DNA of 64,000 nucleotides from Aeromicrobium sp. Root236 (GCF_001428805.1 NZ_LMIS01000001.1:2344976-2408975); one strand, 5' to 3'. Shown: positions 42,895-52,587, counted from the stretch's first letter. Translations and numbers: made by a program. The notes: generated by a model from the letters alone, not told the origin.

Positions 42895-44582
42895 GCCTTT
42901 CGTCGTCCGTCTCGACCAGGGAGCTCGTGCGCTCCTGGTGGACGAGGTGCACCCAGCTGGTTCCGCGGCGAACCGATCTGGCCGCGATGGGCCACAGCCC
43001 CAGGCGGGACCTGGTCGCGGGCGTCGCCGTGGCGATCGTCGCCCTGCCGCTGGCACTCGCGTTCGGAGTGGCATCGGGACTGGGTGCCCAGGCGGGGCTG
43101 GCGACTGCCGTGGTCGCCGGGATCGTTGTCGCGGTGTTCGGTGGTTCGCATGTCCAGGTCTCTGGTCCGACAGGCGCCATGACGGTGGTGCTCGTCCCCA
43201 TCGTCCACCGTCACGGTTCCGAGGGCGTGCTGATGGTGGGCGCGATGGCCGGCGCCGTCCTGGTGGTGCTTGCCGTCGCGCGGATGGGTCAATACGTACG
43301 CTTCCTGCCGGTCTCGGTCATCGAGGGATTCACCGCGGGAATCGCAGTCGTCATCGCCCTGCAACAGGTGCCGGCGGCCCTCGGGATCCGAGACGCGGCG
43401 GGGACGCGCGTGTGGGCGAGTGCTTCGGACGCCGTCCGTCAGTACGTCCAGGATCCTCGCGTGGCCCCGCTGGTCGTGGCCCTGGGTGTCGCGGTGCTCA
43501 TGCTCGGGGGTGCCCGGTGGCGTCCGGGAGTGCCCTTCTCGCTGCTGGGAGTCACGATCGCCACGATCGTCTCGCGCTCCTTCGACCTGGGGCTGGTACC
43601 CATCGGTCACCTGCCGGCCACTCTGCCCAGTCCTTCGATCGGCTTCCTGGACCTCGGATCGGCAGGTTCGCTCGTGGCGCCCGCTCTCGCGGTCGCCGCG
43701 CTCGCGGCGCTCGAGAGCCTGCTGTGCGCGACCGTTGCCGACGGCATGACCGTCAACGAGCGTCACGATCCCGACCGTGAGCTGTTCGGTCAGGGGCTGG
43801 CCAACCTCGTGGTGCCGATCTTCGGCGGCGTCCCGGCAACGGCTGCGATAGCTCGCACTGCCGTCAACGTACGAGCAGGCGCCCGGTCCCGTCTCGCGTC
43901 CGTCGTCCACTCGCTGGTCCTCCTTGCCGCAGTGTTCGCCCTGGCTCCTGTCGTGTCCGACATCCCGCTCGCTGCACTCGCCGGCGTCCTCTTCGCCACG
44001 TGCGTCCGCATGGTCGAGACGGGCTCGATCCTGGCGCTCATGCGGTCGACGCGCTCGGACGCCCTCATCGTCGCCTTGACGTTCGGGGTGACCGTGGCTC
44101 TCGACCTCGTGACGGCCGTTGGTGTGGGCGTGGGGCTGTCGGTCCTCCTGGCACTTCGCGCGGTCGCGAAGAGCGCCCGACTGGAAGCGGTCCCGCTAGA
44201 GACCGGTGACCACACCGTCGAGGAGCACGCCCTCCTGAGCGAGCACATCGTGGCCTACCGTCTCGACGGCCCCTTGTTCTTCGCGGCCGCCCATCGCCTG
44301 CTCCTGGAGCTGCCGGAGATCGCCGACGTCGAGGTCGTCATCCTTCGCATGTCTCGCGTCACGACGATCGACGCGACTGGCGCGCGACTGCTCGGCGACG
44401 CCATCTCGCGGCTGGAGCACCGCGGCATCACGGTGCTGCTCTCGGGAATCGCGCCCGGACACGACGAGGTCCTGGCGTCGCTCGGTGTCGGCGACCATCT
44501 CCGGCGAGGAGGTTTGATCTTCGCCGACACGCCGGCAGCGATCGACGGCGCGAGACGATTGCTCTCAGCCGACGGCGAATGA
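42891..44582 (+). CDS. SulP-family anion transporter with STAS domain
   Basis: The 563-residue protein has 10-12 membrane helices in the SulP arrangement ('DLVAGVAVAIVALPLALAFGVASGLGAQAGLATAVVAGIVVAVFGGSHVQVSGPTGAMT') and a C-terminal STAS domain (~440-555, 'VEVVILRMSRVTTIDATGARLL'). SulP proteins carry sulphate, bicarbonate or dicarboxylates; the substrate here is unknown. The GTG start overlaps the ArsR stop. Confidence 0.92.
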   Translation: MSLSSSVSTRELVRSWWTRCTQLVPRRTDLAAMGHSPRRDLVAGVAVAIVALPLALAFGVASGLGAQAGLATAVVAGIVVAVFGGSHVQVSGPTGAMTVVLVPIVHRHGSEGVLMVGAMAGAVLVVLAVARMGQYVRFLPVSVIEGFTAGIAVVIALQQVPAALGIRDAAGTRVWASASDAVRQYVQDPRVAPLVVALGVAVLMLGGARWRPGVPFSLLGVTIATIVSRSFDLGLVPIGHLPATLPSPSIGFLDLGSAGSLVAPALAVAALAALESLLCATVADGMTVNERHDPDRELFGQGLANLVVPIFGGVPATAAIARTAVNVRAGARSRLASVVHSLVLLAAVFALAPVVSDIPLAALAGVLFATCVRMVETGSILALMRSTRSDALIVALTFGVTVALDLVTAVGVGVGLSVLLALRAVAKSARLEAVPLETGDHTVEEHALLSEHIVAYRLDGPLFFAAAHRLLLELPEIADVEVVILRMSRVTTIDATGARLLGDAISRLEHRGITVLLSGIAPGHDEVLASLGVGDHLRRGGLIFADTPAAIDGARRLLSADGE

Positions 44583-44589
44583 CCCGGCA

Positions 44590-45678
44590 TCAGTGCCCTC
44601 GTGCCGGCACCGGCACGGTCTCGACGACGCCCGTCTGCCGGGCCAGGTGGACCTCGTCGGCGAGGTTCATCATGGTGCAGACGTGGTGGGGGACCACGAG
44701 GACGCGGTCGCCGATCGCCGGCGCGGTCGCCGGGTCGTCGGCGCGGAAGACGCCGTGCTCCTCGCTGAGGAACGCCGGGTGCAGGTCGGGGCGATGCAGC
44801 ACGTGCACCCAGTCCTCCCGGCCGAACCCGTCGCTGCTGAGCATCTTGCTGCCGGCGTCGATGACGACCCGGTCGGGCGCCGGGCGGGAGATCACGGTGG
44901 CCAGGACGAACGCCGCGCAGGTCTCGTGGGTCGCGACGCCGAGGCGCACCATGTTGGCGTCGTTCATCAAGTACGTCCCGGGCCGCGACTCGGTCATGCC
45001 CAGGCCGAAGCCGGCCCGGGCCGACGGCGTCGAGCCGACGCTGATCTCCTGCACGTCGACGCCCTTGCGCCGCAGCTCCTCCGCCGTACGCACGAGATCG
45101 CCGGCCTCGGCAACGGCGATGCGCTTCAGGTCGTCAGCGTCAGTGGCGGCGTACGCATGGCCCGCATGACTCGACACACCCATGAGTCGTACGCCGGGCA
45201 CGGCCGCGATCGCCAGGCCGAGCTCGACGCTGGGAGCACCGGGTGGCCGGCCCAGACGCCCCTGTCCCGTGTCGACCTCGAGGAGGACGTCGAAGGGGTG
45301 CGACCCGGCGACCCGGCCGAGCTGCGTCGCCGCCTCGACCGAGTCGAGCGTCACCCGGATCTCGGCGCGCTCACGGAGGGCAGCAAGCCGGGCGATCCTG
45401 TCGGCGGACAGCAGCGGGAAGGCGAGCGTCACGCTGGGGCAGCCGGCGTCGATCATGACCTCGACCTCGCGCAGCGTCGCGCAGGTCGCCCCGACCGCCC
45501 CGCCGTCGACCTGCAGGCGCATGAGCTGCGGGATCTTGTGCGACTTGATGTGGGGCCGCAGTCGTACGCCGTGGGCGTCGGCAGCGGCGAACATCTCGTG
45601 GACGTTGCGCTCGATCTGGTCCAGGTCGAGGACCACGGCCGGCGTCTCGACGCTCGCCAGCAACTCGGCTGTCAGCAT
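44590..45678 (-). CDS. D-threonine aldolase / D-serine dehydratase-like PLP enzyme
   Basis: The 362-residue protein has an alanine-racemase-type N-terminal barrel with the PLP lysine in 'RLRPHIKSHKIPQLMRLQ' (~residue 46) and a C-terminal beta domain with the metal-binding His-x-Cys of 'VVPHHVCTMMNL' (~residue 335). The His-x-Cys pair is characteristic of zinc-dependent D-serine dehydratases, and related aldolases have His-x-Asp. It should act on a D-3-hydroxyamino acid. It is convergent with the SulP gene. Confidence 0.88.
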   Translation of the reverse strand: MLTAELLASVETPAVVLDLDQIERNVHEMFAAADAHGVRLRPHIKSHKIPQLMRLQVDGGAVGATCATLREVEVMIDAGCPSVTLAFPLLSADRIARLAALRERAEIRVTLDSVEAATQLGRVAGSHPFDVLLEVDTGQGRLGRPPGAPSVELGLAIAAVPGVRLMGVSSHAGHAYAATDADDLKRIAVAEAGDLVRTAEELRRKGVDVQEISVGSTPSARAGFGLGMTESRPGTYLMNDANMVRLGVATHETCAAFVLATVISRPAPDRVVIDAGSKMLSSDGFGREDWVHVLHRPDLHPAFLSEEHGVFRADDPATAPAIGDRVLVVPHHVCTMMNLADEVHLARQTGVVETVPVPARGH

Positions 45679-45697
45679 GCAGCCATCATGGCCCCGG

Positions 45698-46198
45698 TCA
45701 GAGCAGGCCGCGTACGTACTCGGCCTGGCCGAGGTGCTTGAGGTCGTCGCCGACCACGCTGATGAGGCGTACGGCCAGGGTCACCGGCGGGTCCCACGAG
45801 TCGTCGACGACGCGGTCGAGGTCGGCGTCGGAGAGGCCTTCGACGTAGCGGAGGGTCACGTCGGTCACCGCCTGGGCGTAGCCGACCAACAGCTCCGCCT
45901 CGACGTGGACCGTGTCGACGTCGTCGCGGCTGTGCCCGTAGCCGGTGGCTCGTTCGTCGAAGGGCAGGGCGAACCGCTTGTACCAACCCGCGGAGCTCCA
46001 GACCTCGTCCGTGCCGGCGGCGTCGGCGACGTGGTTGTCCTGCACCCGCATGAGGTGCCAGACCAGCCAGCCGATCGTGTTGGCGCCGGGTGCGATGCGA
46101 TGGCTCAGGTCGGTGGGCGTCAGCCCGTCGACGACCATCTTGGAGCCCTCGTTGATGCGGCCGAAGGCGTCGACCAACAGGTCCGACGTGGTCGTCAT
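45698..46198 (-). CDS. DinB/mycothiol-dependent maleylpyruvate isomerase-like protein (DUF664 type)
   Basis: The 166-residue helical protein follows the DinB fold: 'LVDAFGRINEGSKMVVDGLTPTDLSHRIAPGANTIGWLVWHLMRVQDNHVAD', with the conserved histidine of 'WHLMRVQDNH', and C-terminal 'LISVVGDDLKHLGQAEYVRGLL' containing the third metal-ligand histidine. Members bind zinc or nickel and often use mycothiol. The ATG at 46198 overlaps the upstream DUF4235 stop. Confidence 0.85.
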   Translation of the reverse strand: MTTTSDLLVDAFGRINEGSKMVVDGLTPTDLSHRIAPGANTIGWLVWHLMRVQDNHVADAAGTDEVWSSAGWYKRFALPFDERATGYGHSRDDVDTVHVEAELLVGYAQAVTDVTLRYVEGLSDADLDRVVDDSWDPPVTLAVRLISVVGDDLKHLGQAEYVRGLL

Positions 46199-46497
46199 GA
46201 TCCGGGCCATTCGCCGGTCACGCGCTGGAAGCCTTTGGCGCCCTGGCGCTGGATGAGCGCCTTGACGCCGGCGAAGATCGCACCCTGCAGCAGGGCGGCG
46301 AGCATGATCTCCTTGAACGCGTACTCCGACTGCAGCGGCGTCGGCGGGTCGGCGTTGTCGCCGCGGCTGACCCGCTTCCAGACCTGCTTGAAGATCATCG
46401 AGGCGAGCAGGCCGCCGGCGATCGAGCTGACGATGCCGACGGGACGATAGAGGAGCTTGGCTGAGGTGCTGGGCTGTCGTGCGGCGGGCATACGCAT
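46195..46497 (-). CDS. DUF4235 small membrane protein
   Basis: The ~100-residue product matches DUF4235: 'AKLLYRPVGIVSSIAGGLLASMIFKQVWKRVS', 'AFKEIMLAALLQGAIFAGVKALIQRQGAKGFQRVTGEWPG'. Two hydrophobic helices are evident. The start may be 46497 or the ATG two codons later (46491); a GAAGG lies just upstream. The function is unknown. Confidence 0.85.
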   Translation of the reverse strand: MRMPAARQPSTSAKLLYRPVGIVSSIAGGLLASMIFKQVWKRVSRGDNADPPTPLQSEYAFKEIMLAALLQGAIFAGVKALIQRQGAKGFQRVTGEWPGS

Positions 46498-46576
46498 CAG
46501 GCCTTCGGTCGCGTGACGGGTGGGCGTGTCTCCTTTGTACACCGCGAGCGGCAACCCGCAGCGAGGAGCGACGACG

Positions 46577-46861
46577 TCAGCTGGCGATCGGCTCGCGCAC
46601 GAGGGCGGCGCGTTCGCTCTCGGTCATGCCGCCCCACACGCCGTAGGGCTCCTGCACGGTCAGCGCGTGCTCGCGGCACCGGTCGATGACGGGGCACGTG
46701 AAGCACACCTTCTTGGCGTTCTCCTCCCGCCGCGCACGTTTGGCGCCGCGCTCGGCCTCAGGGGAGAAGAACACCTCGCTGTCGGCACCCATGCACGCTC
46801 CCTGGTACTGCCACTCGTAGGTCTCGATGAGTGGGAGCGGGAGTCTCTTGACGTTGACCAT
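46577..46861 (-). CDS. WhiB-family [4Fe-4S] regulator, WhiB3-like
   Basis: The 94-residue protein has the four cluster cysteines (Cys23, Cys53, Cys56, Cys62) and the 'GVWGGMTESER' turn. The run 'WQYQGACMGADSEVFFSPEAERGAKRARREENAKKVCFTCPVIDRCREHAL' is closest to WhiB3/WhiD among the WhiB types I know. It should sense redox state or NO and modulate the sigma-factor-bound polymerase. I use the ATG at 46861; an in-frame ATG at 46897 lies beyond a GC hairpin. Confidence 0.92.
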   Translation of the reverse strand: MVNVKRLPLPLIETYEWQYQGACMGADSEVFFSPEAERGAKRARREENAKKVCFTCPVIDRCREHALTVQEPYGVWGGMTESERAALVREPIAS

Positions 46862-46863
46862 GC

Positions 46864-46880
46864 GGGGGTATTGCCCCCGG
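46864..46880 (-). promoter_or_regulatory. GC hairpin directly before the whiB start codon
   Basis: On the minus strand, CGGGGGCAATACCCCCG forms a 6-bp GC stem ending two bases before the ATG at 46861. It occupies the expected ribosome-binding region, so it could affect translation or the gene could be leaderless. Confidence 0.5.
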
Positions 46881-46966
46881 GTTGCATTTTCAAACATCTG
46901 TGGATGAGATACGTCCTGCGCTGGTCAGCGGCCCTGTCGCAGCAGGAGACGGATAGCCTGACGGGC

Positions 46967-47767
46967 ATGACCGAACCCCGTGTCCTCACCGAGATCGACG
47001 GCCCGATCGCGTACGTGTGGCTCAACCGGCCCGACAAGCTCAACGGCGTCGACCTCGAGCTCATCACCGAGCTGATCGCCGCAGCGGAGGCCCTCAAGAC
47101 CAACCGCGACATCCGGGCCGTGGTGCTCCAGGGCAAGGGCCGGTCGTTCTGCGCGGGCCTCGACTTCGGCGCCGCGTTCAAGGACAAGAAGCGGGTCGCC
47201 CGGTTCTTCTTCGCCGGTCCGAGGTCGCTCAACCGGTTCCAGAAGGTCACCGCGATCTGGCGCAGCCTGCCCGTCCCGGTCATCGCCGTCGTGCACGGGC
47301 ACTGCTACGGCGCCGGCCTGCAGCTCGCGGTCGGGGCGGACTTCCGGTTCACGACGCCCGATGCGACCTGGTCGATCCTGGAGGCGAAGTGGGGACTCGT
47401 CCCGGACATGGCCGGCACGGTGCCGTTCAACGAGCTGCTCCCCGCCGATGTCGTGATGCGGCTGTCGATGACGGGTGAGCCGATCACCGGTGCGCGGGCT
47501 GCCGAGCTCGGCCTGGCGACGGAGGTCAGCGACGAGCCGCTCAAGGCCGCTCTGGCCCTGGTCGACCAGATCGTCGAGCGCTCACCTGACTCGGTCGCGG
47601 CGACCAAGAAGCTGATCTACGGCAACCGTCACCGCAGCGTGCGCGGGGCGTACCGGCTGGAGCGCAAGCTGCAGTCGGCGATGTTCAAGGCCAGGAACAC
47701 GACGATCGCCCGCAAGGCCGGCACCGCCAAGGAGACCCCGGTCTTCGGCCCCCGTACGTTCGACTGA
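46967..47767 (+). CDS. Enoyl-CoA hydratase/isomerase family protein
   Basis: The 266-residue crotonase has the conserved regions 'VVLQGKGRSFCAGLDFGAAF' (~45-65) and 'IAVVHGHCYGAGLQLAVGADFRFTTPDATWSILEAKWGLVPDM' (~105-145), and a C-terminal helix 'SVAATKKLIYGNRHRS'. An aspartate (LVPD) sits where the general acid region lies, typical of isomerase/hydratase relatives. The substrate is unknown. It is divergent from whiB. Confidence 0.9.
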   Translation: MTEPRVLTEIDGPIAYVWLNRPDKLNGVDLELITELIAAAEALKTNRDIRAVVLQGKGRSFCAGLDFGAAFKDKKRVARFFFAGPRSLNRFQKVTAIWRSLPVPVIAVVHGHCYGAGLQLAVGADFRFTTPDATWSILEAKWGLVPDMAGTVPFNELLPADVVMRLSMTGEPITGARAAELGLATEVSDEPLKAALALVDQIVERSPDSVAATKKLIYGNRHRSVRGAYRLERKLQSAMFKARNTTIARKAGTAKETPVFGPRTFD

Positions 47768-47821
47768 ACCTGGCCACCGACGATTTAAGGGAGTACGCCG
47801 GTCGTTGTTACTGTGGTCGGC

Positions 47822-48586
47822 GTGACTGAACAACAGCCCTCCAAGAAGGTCGCCAACCAGTACGAGCGCGACTACGACTACACCAAGTACTGGGACAACC
47901 GCGACTACGAGAACGCCGCCGAGCACATCGCGATCCGCCGGCTGCTGAAGGGCAACCACTACCGCAAGGCCGCCGACATCGGTGGTGGCTTCGGTCGCCT
48001 GTGCATCCTGCTGCGCACGTTCGCCGACGAGGTCACGCTGGCCGAGCCCGCTGCGACGCAGCTCGAGGCCGCCAAGAAGGTGCTCGAGGGCACCGACATC
48101 AAGCAGGTCCAGATGCAGGCCGACGACCTGAAGTTCGCCGACGGCGAGCTCGACCTGATCACGATGATCCGCGTCATGCACCACCTGCCCGACCCGACGG
48201 CGGAGTTCGCCGAGATCTCGCGCGCGCTGGCGCCCGGTGGCACCGCGATCATCGAGGTCGCCAACTACGGCCACTACAAGAACCGTCGCCGGCACAAGAA
48301 GGAAGGCACCCCGCTGCCGACCGAGCCGGTCAGCATCCGGACCGTGCGCGCCGACGAGCCCGACGCGATCGCGTTCGTCAACCACAACATCGACACGGTC
48401 GTCGGTCAGCTCGCCGCGGCGGGCCTGACCCTCGACGACAAGCTCTCGGTGTCCAACCTGCGCAGCCAGACGCTCAAGAAGGCCCTGCCGACCAAGGTGC
48501 TGCTGGCGGCCGAGCGCCTGACGCAGCGCCGACTGGCCCGCAGCAACTTCGGGCCGAGCATCTTCCTCAAGCTGCGCAAGGCCTGA
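47822..48586 (+). CDS. SAM-dependent methyltransferase (class I)
   Basis: The 254-residue protein has the class I motifs: 'AADIGGGFGRLCILL' (motif I, ~52-66), 'VTLAEPAATQLEAAKKVL', 'QADDLKFADGELDLITMIRVMHHLPDPTAEFAEISRALAPGGTAIIEVANY'. It is of the ubiE/COQ5-like Methyltransf_11 type. The start is probably GTG at 47822, with GTG 47813 possible. The acceptor is unknown. Confidence 0.9.
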   Translation: MTEQQPSKKVANQYERDYDYTKYWDNRDYENAAEHIAIRRLLKGNHYRKAADIGGGFGRLCILLRTFADEVTLAEPAATQLEAAKKVLEGTDIKQVQMQADDLKFADGELDLITMIRVMHHLPDPTAEFAEISRALAPGGTAIIEVANYGHYKNRRRHKKEGTPLPTEPVSIRTVRADEPDAIAFVNHNIDTVVGQLAAAGLTLDDKLSVSNLRSQTLKKALPTKVLLAAERLTQRRLARSNFGPSIFLKLRKA

Positions 48587-48602
48587 TCTCGAGCCGAGGA
48601 GC

Positions 48603-49298
48603 TCACGGCACCCGGAGCGACCGAGGGGTGTCGCGCCGTGATCGACGCGGCGGCTCGACGAGCTCCGCGGGGATGAACGCGACCCACAGCGCCATCAGCA
48701 GGACCTCGATGCGCTGCGCGAGGCCCAGCAGCATGTCGTGACCGAGGAAGTTGAGCTGTGCGGTCAGGAGCCCGGCGACCAGGCTCGCGCAGATCGCGAT
48801 GGCCCCGAGCACCTCGGCCCGACCTCTGGTGGCGACCGTCGCCCCACCCGAGCGGAGGGCGACCACCACGGCCACGAGGGCCACGGCGAAGAACACCTCC
48901 TCACCGAGACTCGCGTAGAGGTGGGGGTCGCCGACCCATCCCCAGGCGTCATGCGGCGTCGAGGAGCTGCACGCGGCGTCGACCGTCAGGGTGCACGGGA
49001 GGGGGGTCAGCGCGTCGAGGACGTTGGAGAGCCCGAACAGGGCAAGCGCACCCCACGCCGTCGCGGCCGGGCGATCGCGCCGTCCCACGGCGAGTCCCCA
49101 CATCGCGCCGGCCATCACGAGGGTCCCGCTCAGGACGTCCAGCGAACGGAACACCTGGTGGTACGGGCGGGACAGGGCGGAGAGCTCGCTGACGTAGCTG
49201 GTCAACACGCTGAGCTGTCCGGGCAGGACCAGCTGGACGACCCAGTTGGCGTACAGGAGGCCGCCGGCAAGCAGCAGCAGCCTGGCGATCCGGCTCAC
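48603..49298 (-). CDS. DUF998 membrane protein
   Basis: The 231-residue protein has about six hydrophobic helices and follows the DUF998 pattern ('LLLLAGGLLYANWVVQLVLPGQLSVLTSYVSELSALSRPYHQVFRSLDVLSGTLVMAGAMWGL'). It starts at a GTG that overlaps the lysX stop (GTGA), so it is co-translated with lysX. The role is unknown; a membrane-lipid context is suggested by lysX. Confidence 0.85.
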   Translation of the reverse strand: MSRIARLLLLAGGLLYANWVVQLVLPGQLSVLTSYVSELSALSRPYHQVFRSLDVLSGTLVMAGAMWGLAVGRRDRPAATAWGALALFGLSNVLDALTPLPCTLTVDAACSSSTPHDAWGWVGDPHLYASLGEEVFFAVALVAVVVALRSGGATVATRGRAEVLGAIAICASLVAGLLTAQLNFLGHDMLLGLAQRIEVLLMALWVAFIPAELVEPPRRSRRDTPRSLRVP

Positions 49299-52200
49299 GG
49301 GTGCTTCCCGGTGCGGCCCCTGGTCAGCGGGAACGCGACGACGTCGCGGATCGGCCGGCCGGTCAGCATCATGAGGAGCCGGTCGACGCCGAGCCCGAGC
49401 CCGCCTGTGGGCGGCATGCCTCGCTCGAGCGAGGCGAGGAAGTCCTCGTCGAGCTGCATGGCCTCGACGTCGCCTCCGGCGGCCAGCAACGACTGCGCAC
49501 GCAGCCGCCGGCGTTGCTCGACGGGATCGGTGAGCTCGCTGTATGCCGTCGCGATCTCCATGCCGAACGCCACCAGGTCCCAGCGCTCGGCGATGGCCGG
49601 CTCGGCGTCCTTCGAACGGGTCAAGGGGCAGACCGTCGACGGGAAGTCGGTGTAGAACGTCGGCATCATCGTGGCGGGCTCGACCCGCGCCTCGTAGAGC
49701 TCCACGACGAGCCGGCCGGGGTCGTCGGTGTCGGGCACCGCGACGTCGTGGACCTGGCAGAGCTTCGTCAGCAACGCGACCGGAGTGTCCAGGTCGACCG
49801 TCTCCTGGAGGGCGGCGGAGACCGCCTCGTGCACCGTGACGACGGGCCAGTCGGCGGTCAGGTCGCAGCGGCCGAGCACGGGGTGCTGGGCGACGGCGTC
49901 CCCATGGGCGGCGGTGGCGGCGTCGAGGATCAGGGACCTGCACAGCGTGCGCATGTCCGCGTAGTCAGCGTGCGCCTGGTAGGCCTCGAGCGAGGTGAAC
50001 TCGGGATGGTGACGCCGGTCGATCCCCTCGTTCCGGAACACCCGGCCGATCTCGAAGACGCGTTCCATCCCGGCGACGGACAGCCGCTTGAGATAGAGCT
50101 CGGGCGCGATCCGCAGCGTGAGGTCCAGGTCGTACGCGTGAAGGTGCGTGGCGAACGGGCGGGCGTTCGCGCCCCCGTGGACAGGTTGGAGGATCGGCGT
50201 CTCGACCTCGGTGAAGCCCCGCCCTTCCATGGCGGAGCGGAGGCTGCGGATCACCGCGCTCCGGGTGCGGAGCACGGAGCAGGCATCCGCGTCGCCGGCA
50301 CGGTCATCGGCGCCGGGCGGATGGAGCGACTTCGCGCTCATCCGCCACGACGAGGCGAACAGCGACCGGTGCCCGGTGTCCGTGGTCCTCGGGCGGCACG
50401 TGACGTCGACGAGGTCGCCGGTGTCACAGCTCCGGCGGAAGGCCGCGAGGGACTCGGCCGGCATCTCGTCACGGGCCAGGACCACCTGGACGTCGCCGGT
50501 CCAGTCCCGCAGGTCGACGAACACGACGCCGCCGTGGTCGCGGAGCTGCACGATCCGCCCCGACACGATCACCTGCCCGGGTGCCTCGACCGCGCCGGCG
50601 ACGGGACGAGGACTGCCGGCCGCGGGATAGGGCGCCATCCCGTACGTCTCCAGCGTCTCGAGCTTGGCGTGCCTGGTCCTGCACCGCGCCGGCGGCAGCG
50701 GATCGGCGTGTGCGCGGGCGGTCTCCGCGAGCAGGTCGGCGGTGATCTGCTCGAGCTGCTCTGTGCTGAGGCCGGGGGGCGCGATGCCCTTCGTGCTGCG
50801 CATCCAGGCGGGGATCGTCACGAATCCCTCCGCCATCCCGGAGGCGACGCCGATCCGGGCCAGCATCCGGGCGTCGGCGTAGCAGAGGAATCGCGGGTTC
50901 CACGTCGGCGAGAACTTCACGTTCGAGCGGTACAGCGCCTCGAGCTGCCACCACCGCGACAGCAGGATGAGGAGTCGGCGCCAGGCCCGGAGGACCGGTC
51001 CGGCACCGATGCGGTTGCCCTCCTCGAACGCGGCCCTGAACACGGCGAAGTTGAGCGACACGCGCATCACCGACAGCGCCGGACCCTGGCGGGTCAGCTC
51101 CGACACCATGAACTCGATCACCCCGTTGGGAGCCGTCGGGTCGCGCCGCATGAGGTCGAGCGACATCCCGTTCGGGCCCCACGGCACGAACGACAGGAGC
51201 GCCCGCAGCTCACCCGCGCCGTCCAACGCCTCGACCAGGACGCACGCCGCGTCGGCGGGATCGCCGAGACGACCAAGCGCCATGGAGAACCCGCGCTCGG
51301 TCTCGTCGCCACGCCACTTCTCGGCGCGGTCGATCACCCGAGCCATGTCAGCTGCGCCGACCGAGCCGTGCCGCCGGATGCGGGCCGTGTATCCCTGACG
51401 CTCGACGCGACGAACGGCCTGGCGTACGACGTGCATGTCGGGACCACGCAGGCTGAAGCCATGGGTCTCGATGATCGCCTCGTCGCCGAGCTGGATGGCG
51501 GTGAGCCCGGCCCGTTCGTACGCATGCGCGCCGGCCTCGCTGGAACCCATGACGGCCTGCGCCCAGCCGTGGTCGTCGGCGATGCGCTGCCACGCCGCGA
51601 TCGCCGCCGGCCACGACGCGCGATCACCGATGGGATCGCCGCTGGCGAGGCAGACGCCGATCTCGACGCGATAGAGCACCGCGGCGCGACCGTTGGGGGC
51701 GAACACCACAGCCTTGTCGCGCCGGGTGGCGAAATAGCCCAGGGAGTCCTGGCCACCGTGGATCCCGAGCAGGGCTCGCAACGCCCGCTCCTCCGGAGGA
51801 CCGAGCTCGGCCCTCAGGGTCTGGCTCTGGAAGATCGTCGCGACCGCCCCGAGCAGTGACAGCGCACCGAGCAGCCCGAGGAGGTCACCGACCCACTCGG
51901 GTGGCCGGCCGTCGAACACACCGTTCTCCACGAGGCCACCACCGACCTTGTTGAGCGTCCACGAGAGCCGCTGGGCGGCGGGGAGGTCGCCGTGCACGAG
52001 CATGACGAGGGCCGTGCCGGCGAGCGTGCTCACCGTGATGCCGAGCACGAGCACCACGAGCGCCTTGCCGAACGACGCCCGTCTCACGGCGGTGGTGAAC
52101 TGGCCGCGGGCCACGGCGACGATGACCAGCCCGCCGGCCGCGACAACTGTGCTGGCGAGCGACCGCGGACTGACACCGTCGACCAGGAGCCTGGAGCTCG

Positions 52201-52477
52201 AGAGGTTCACGATCAGCAGGCCGACGAGGACCCACCACGCCGGGCGCTTGCGTGCGGCGACGGCTGCCGCGAGCAGTCCGAGGAACGCGGCCCACGCGAG
52301 GTTGGGTGACAGGAACAGGACGTAGTCGTCGAGCGCGGTCCACACCGGGCGCGTCAGGTGACGCAGCGGGACGAACAGGGTCAGCACCGCACATGCGATG
52401 GCCCAAACGGCGAGGAAGACGCCGGCGCCGCGCGGCACCCAGGCGGTGCGCGACGGCGCAATCGTGAGACGCGGCAT
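49295..52477 (-). CDS. lysX: Bifunctional lysyl-tRNA synthetase / lysylphosphatidylglycerol synthase LysX
   Basis: This 1060-residue protein has an N-terminal membrane domain of the MprF type (~residues 10-220, several helices), a cytoplasmic GNAT-like transferase domain (DUF2156, ~225-560), an OB-fold anticodon domain (~640-720, 'VIVSGRIVQLRDHGGVVFVDLRD') and a class II lysyl-tRNA synthetase core to the end, with motif 2 'FEIGRVFRNEGIDRRHHPEFTSLE' and motif 3 'GGLGLGVDRLLMML'. It charges tRNA-Lys and transfers lysine to phosphatidylglycerol, reducing surface negative charge and giving resistance to cationic peptides. The ATG at 52477 gives the usual LysX N terminus. Confidence 0.95.
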   Translation of the reverse strand: MPRLTIAPSRTAWVPRGAGVFLAVWAIACAVLTLFVPLRHLTRPVWTALDDYVLFLSPNLAWAAFLGLLAAAVAARKRPAWWVLVGLLIVNLSSSRLLVDGVSPRSLASTVVAAGGLVIVAVARGQFTTAVRRASFGKALVVLVLGITVSTLAGTALVMLVHGDLPAAQRLSWTLNKVGGGLVENGVFDGRPPEWVGDLLGLLGALSLLGAVATIFQSQTLRAELGPPEERALRALLGIHGGQDSLGYFATRRDKAVVFAPNGRAAVLYRVEIGVCLASGDPIGDRASWPAAIAAWQRIADDHGWAQAVMGSSEAGAHAYERAGLTAIQLGDEAIIETHGFSLRGPDMHVVRQAVRRVERQGYTARIRRHGSVGAADMARVIDRAEKWRGDETERGFSMALGRLGDPADAACVLVEALDGAGELRALLSFVPWGPNGMSLDLMRRDPTAPNGVIEFMVSELTRQGPALSVMRVSLNFAVFRAAFEEGNRIGAGPVLRAWRRLLILLSRWWQLEALYRSNVKFSPTWNPRFLCYADARMLARIGVASGMAEGFVTIPAWMRSTKGIAPPGLSTEQLEQITADLLAETARAHADPLPPARCRTRHAKLETLETYGMAPYPAAGSPRPVAGAVEAPGQVIVSGRIVQLRDHGGVVFVDLRDWTGDVQVVLARDEMPAESLAAFRRSCDTGDLVDVTCRPRTTDTGHRSLFASSWRMSAKSLHPPGADDRAGDADACSVLRTRSAVIRSLRSAMEGRGFTEVETPILQPVHGGANARPFATHLHAYDLDLTLRIAPELYLKRLSVAGMERVFEIGRVFRNEGIDRRHHPEFTSLEAYQAHADYADMRTLCRSLILDAATAAHGDAVAQHPVLGRCDLTADWPVVTVHEAVSAALQETVDLDTPVALLTKLCQVHDVAVPDTDDPGRLVVELYEARVEPATMMPTFYTDFPSTVCPLTRSKDAEPAIAERWDLVAFGMEIATAYSELTDPVEQRRRLRAQSLLAAGGDVEAMQLDEDFLASLERGMPPTGGLGLGVDRLLMMLTGRPIRDVVAFPLTRGRTGKHP

Positions 52478-52587
52478 GGTGATCGCCCAATCTGTGACGC
52501 GTGGGCGCGGTGCCCCTCGGCCGCGCAATGGCGAGGTTCACCATACGTCGGGGCACCGAACCGGCCGGGCCGCCGACGGGACGAGTG

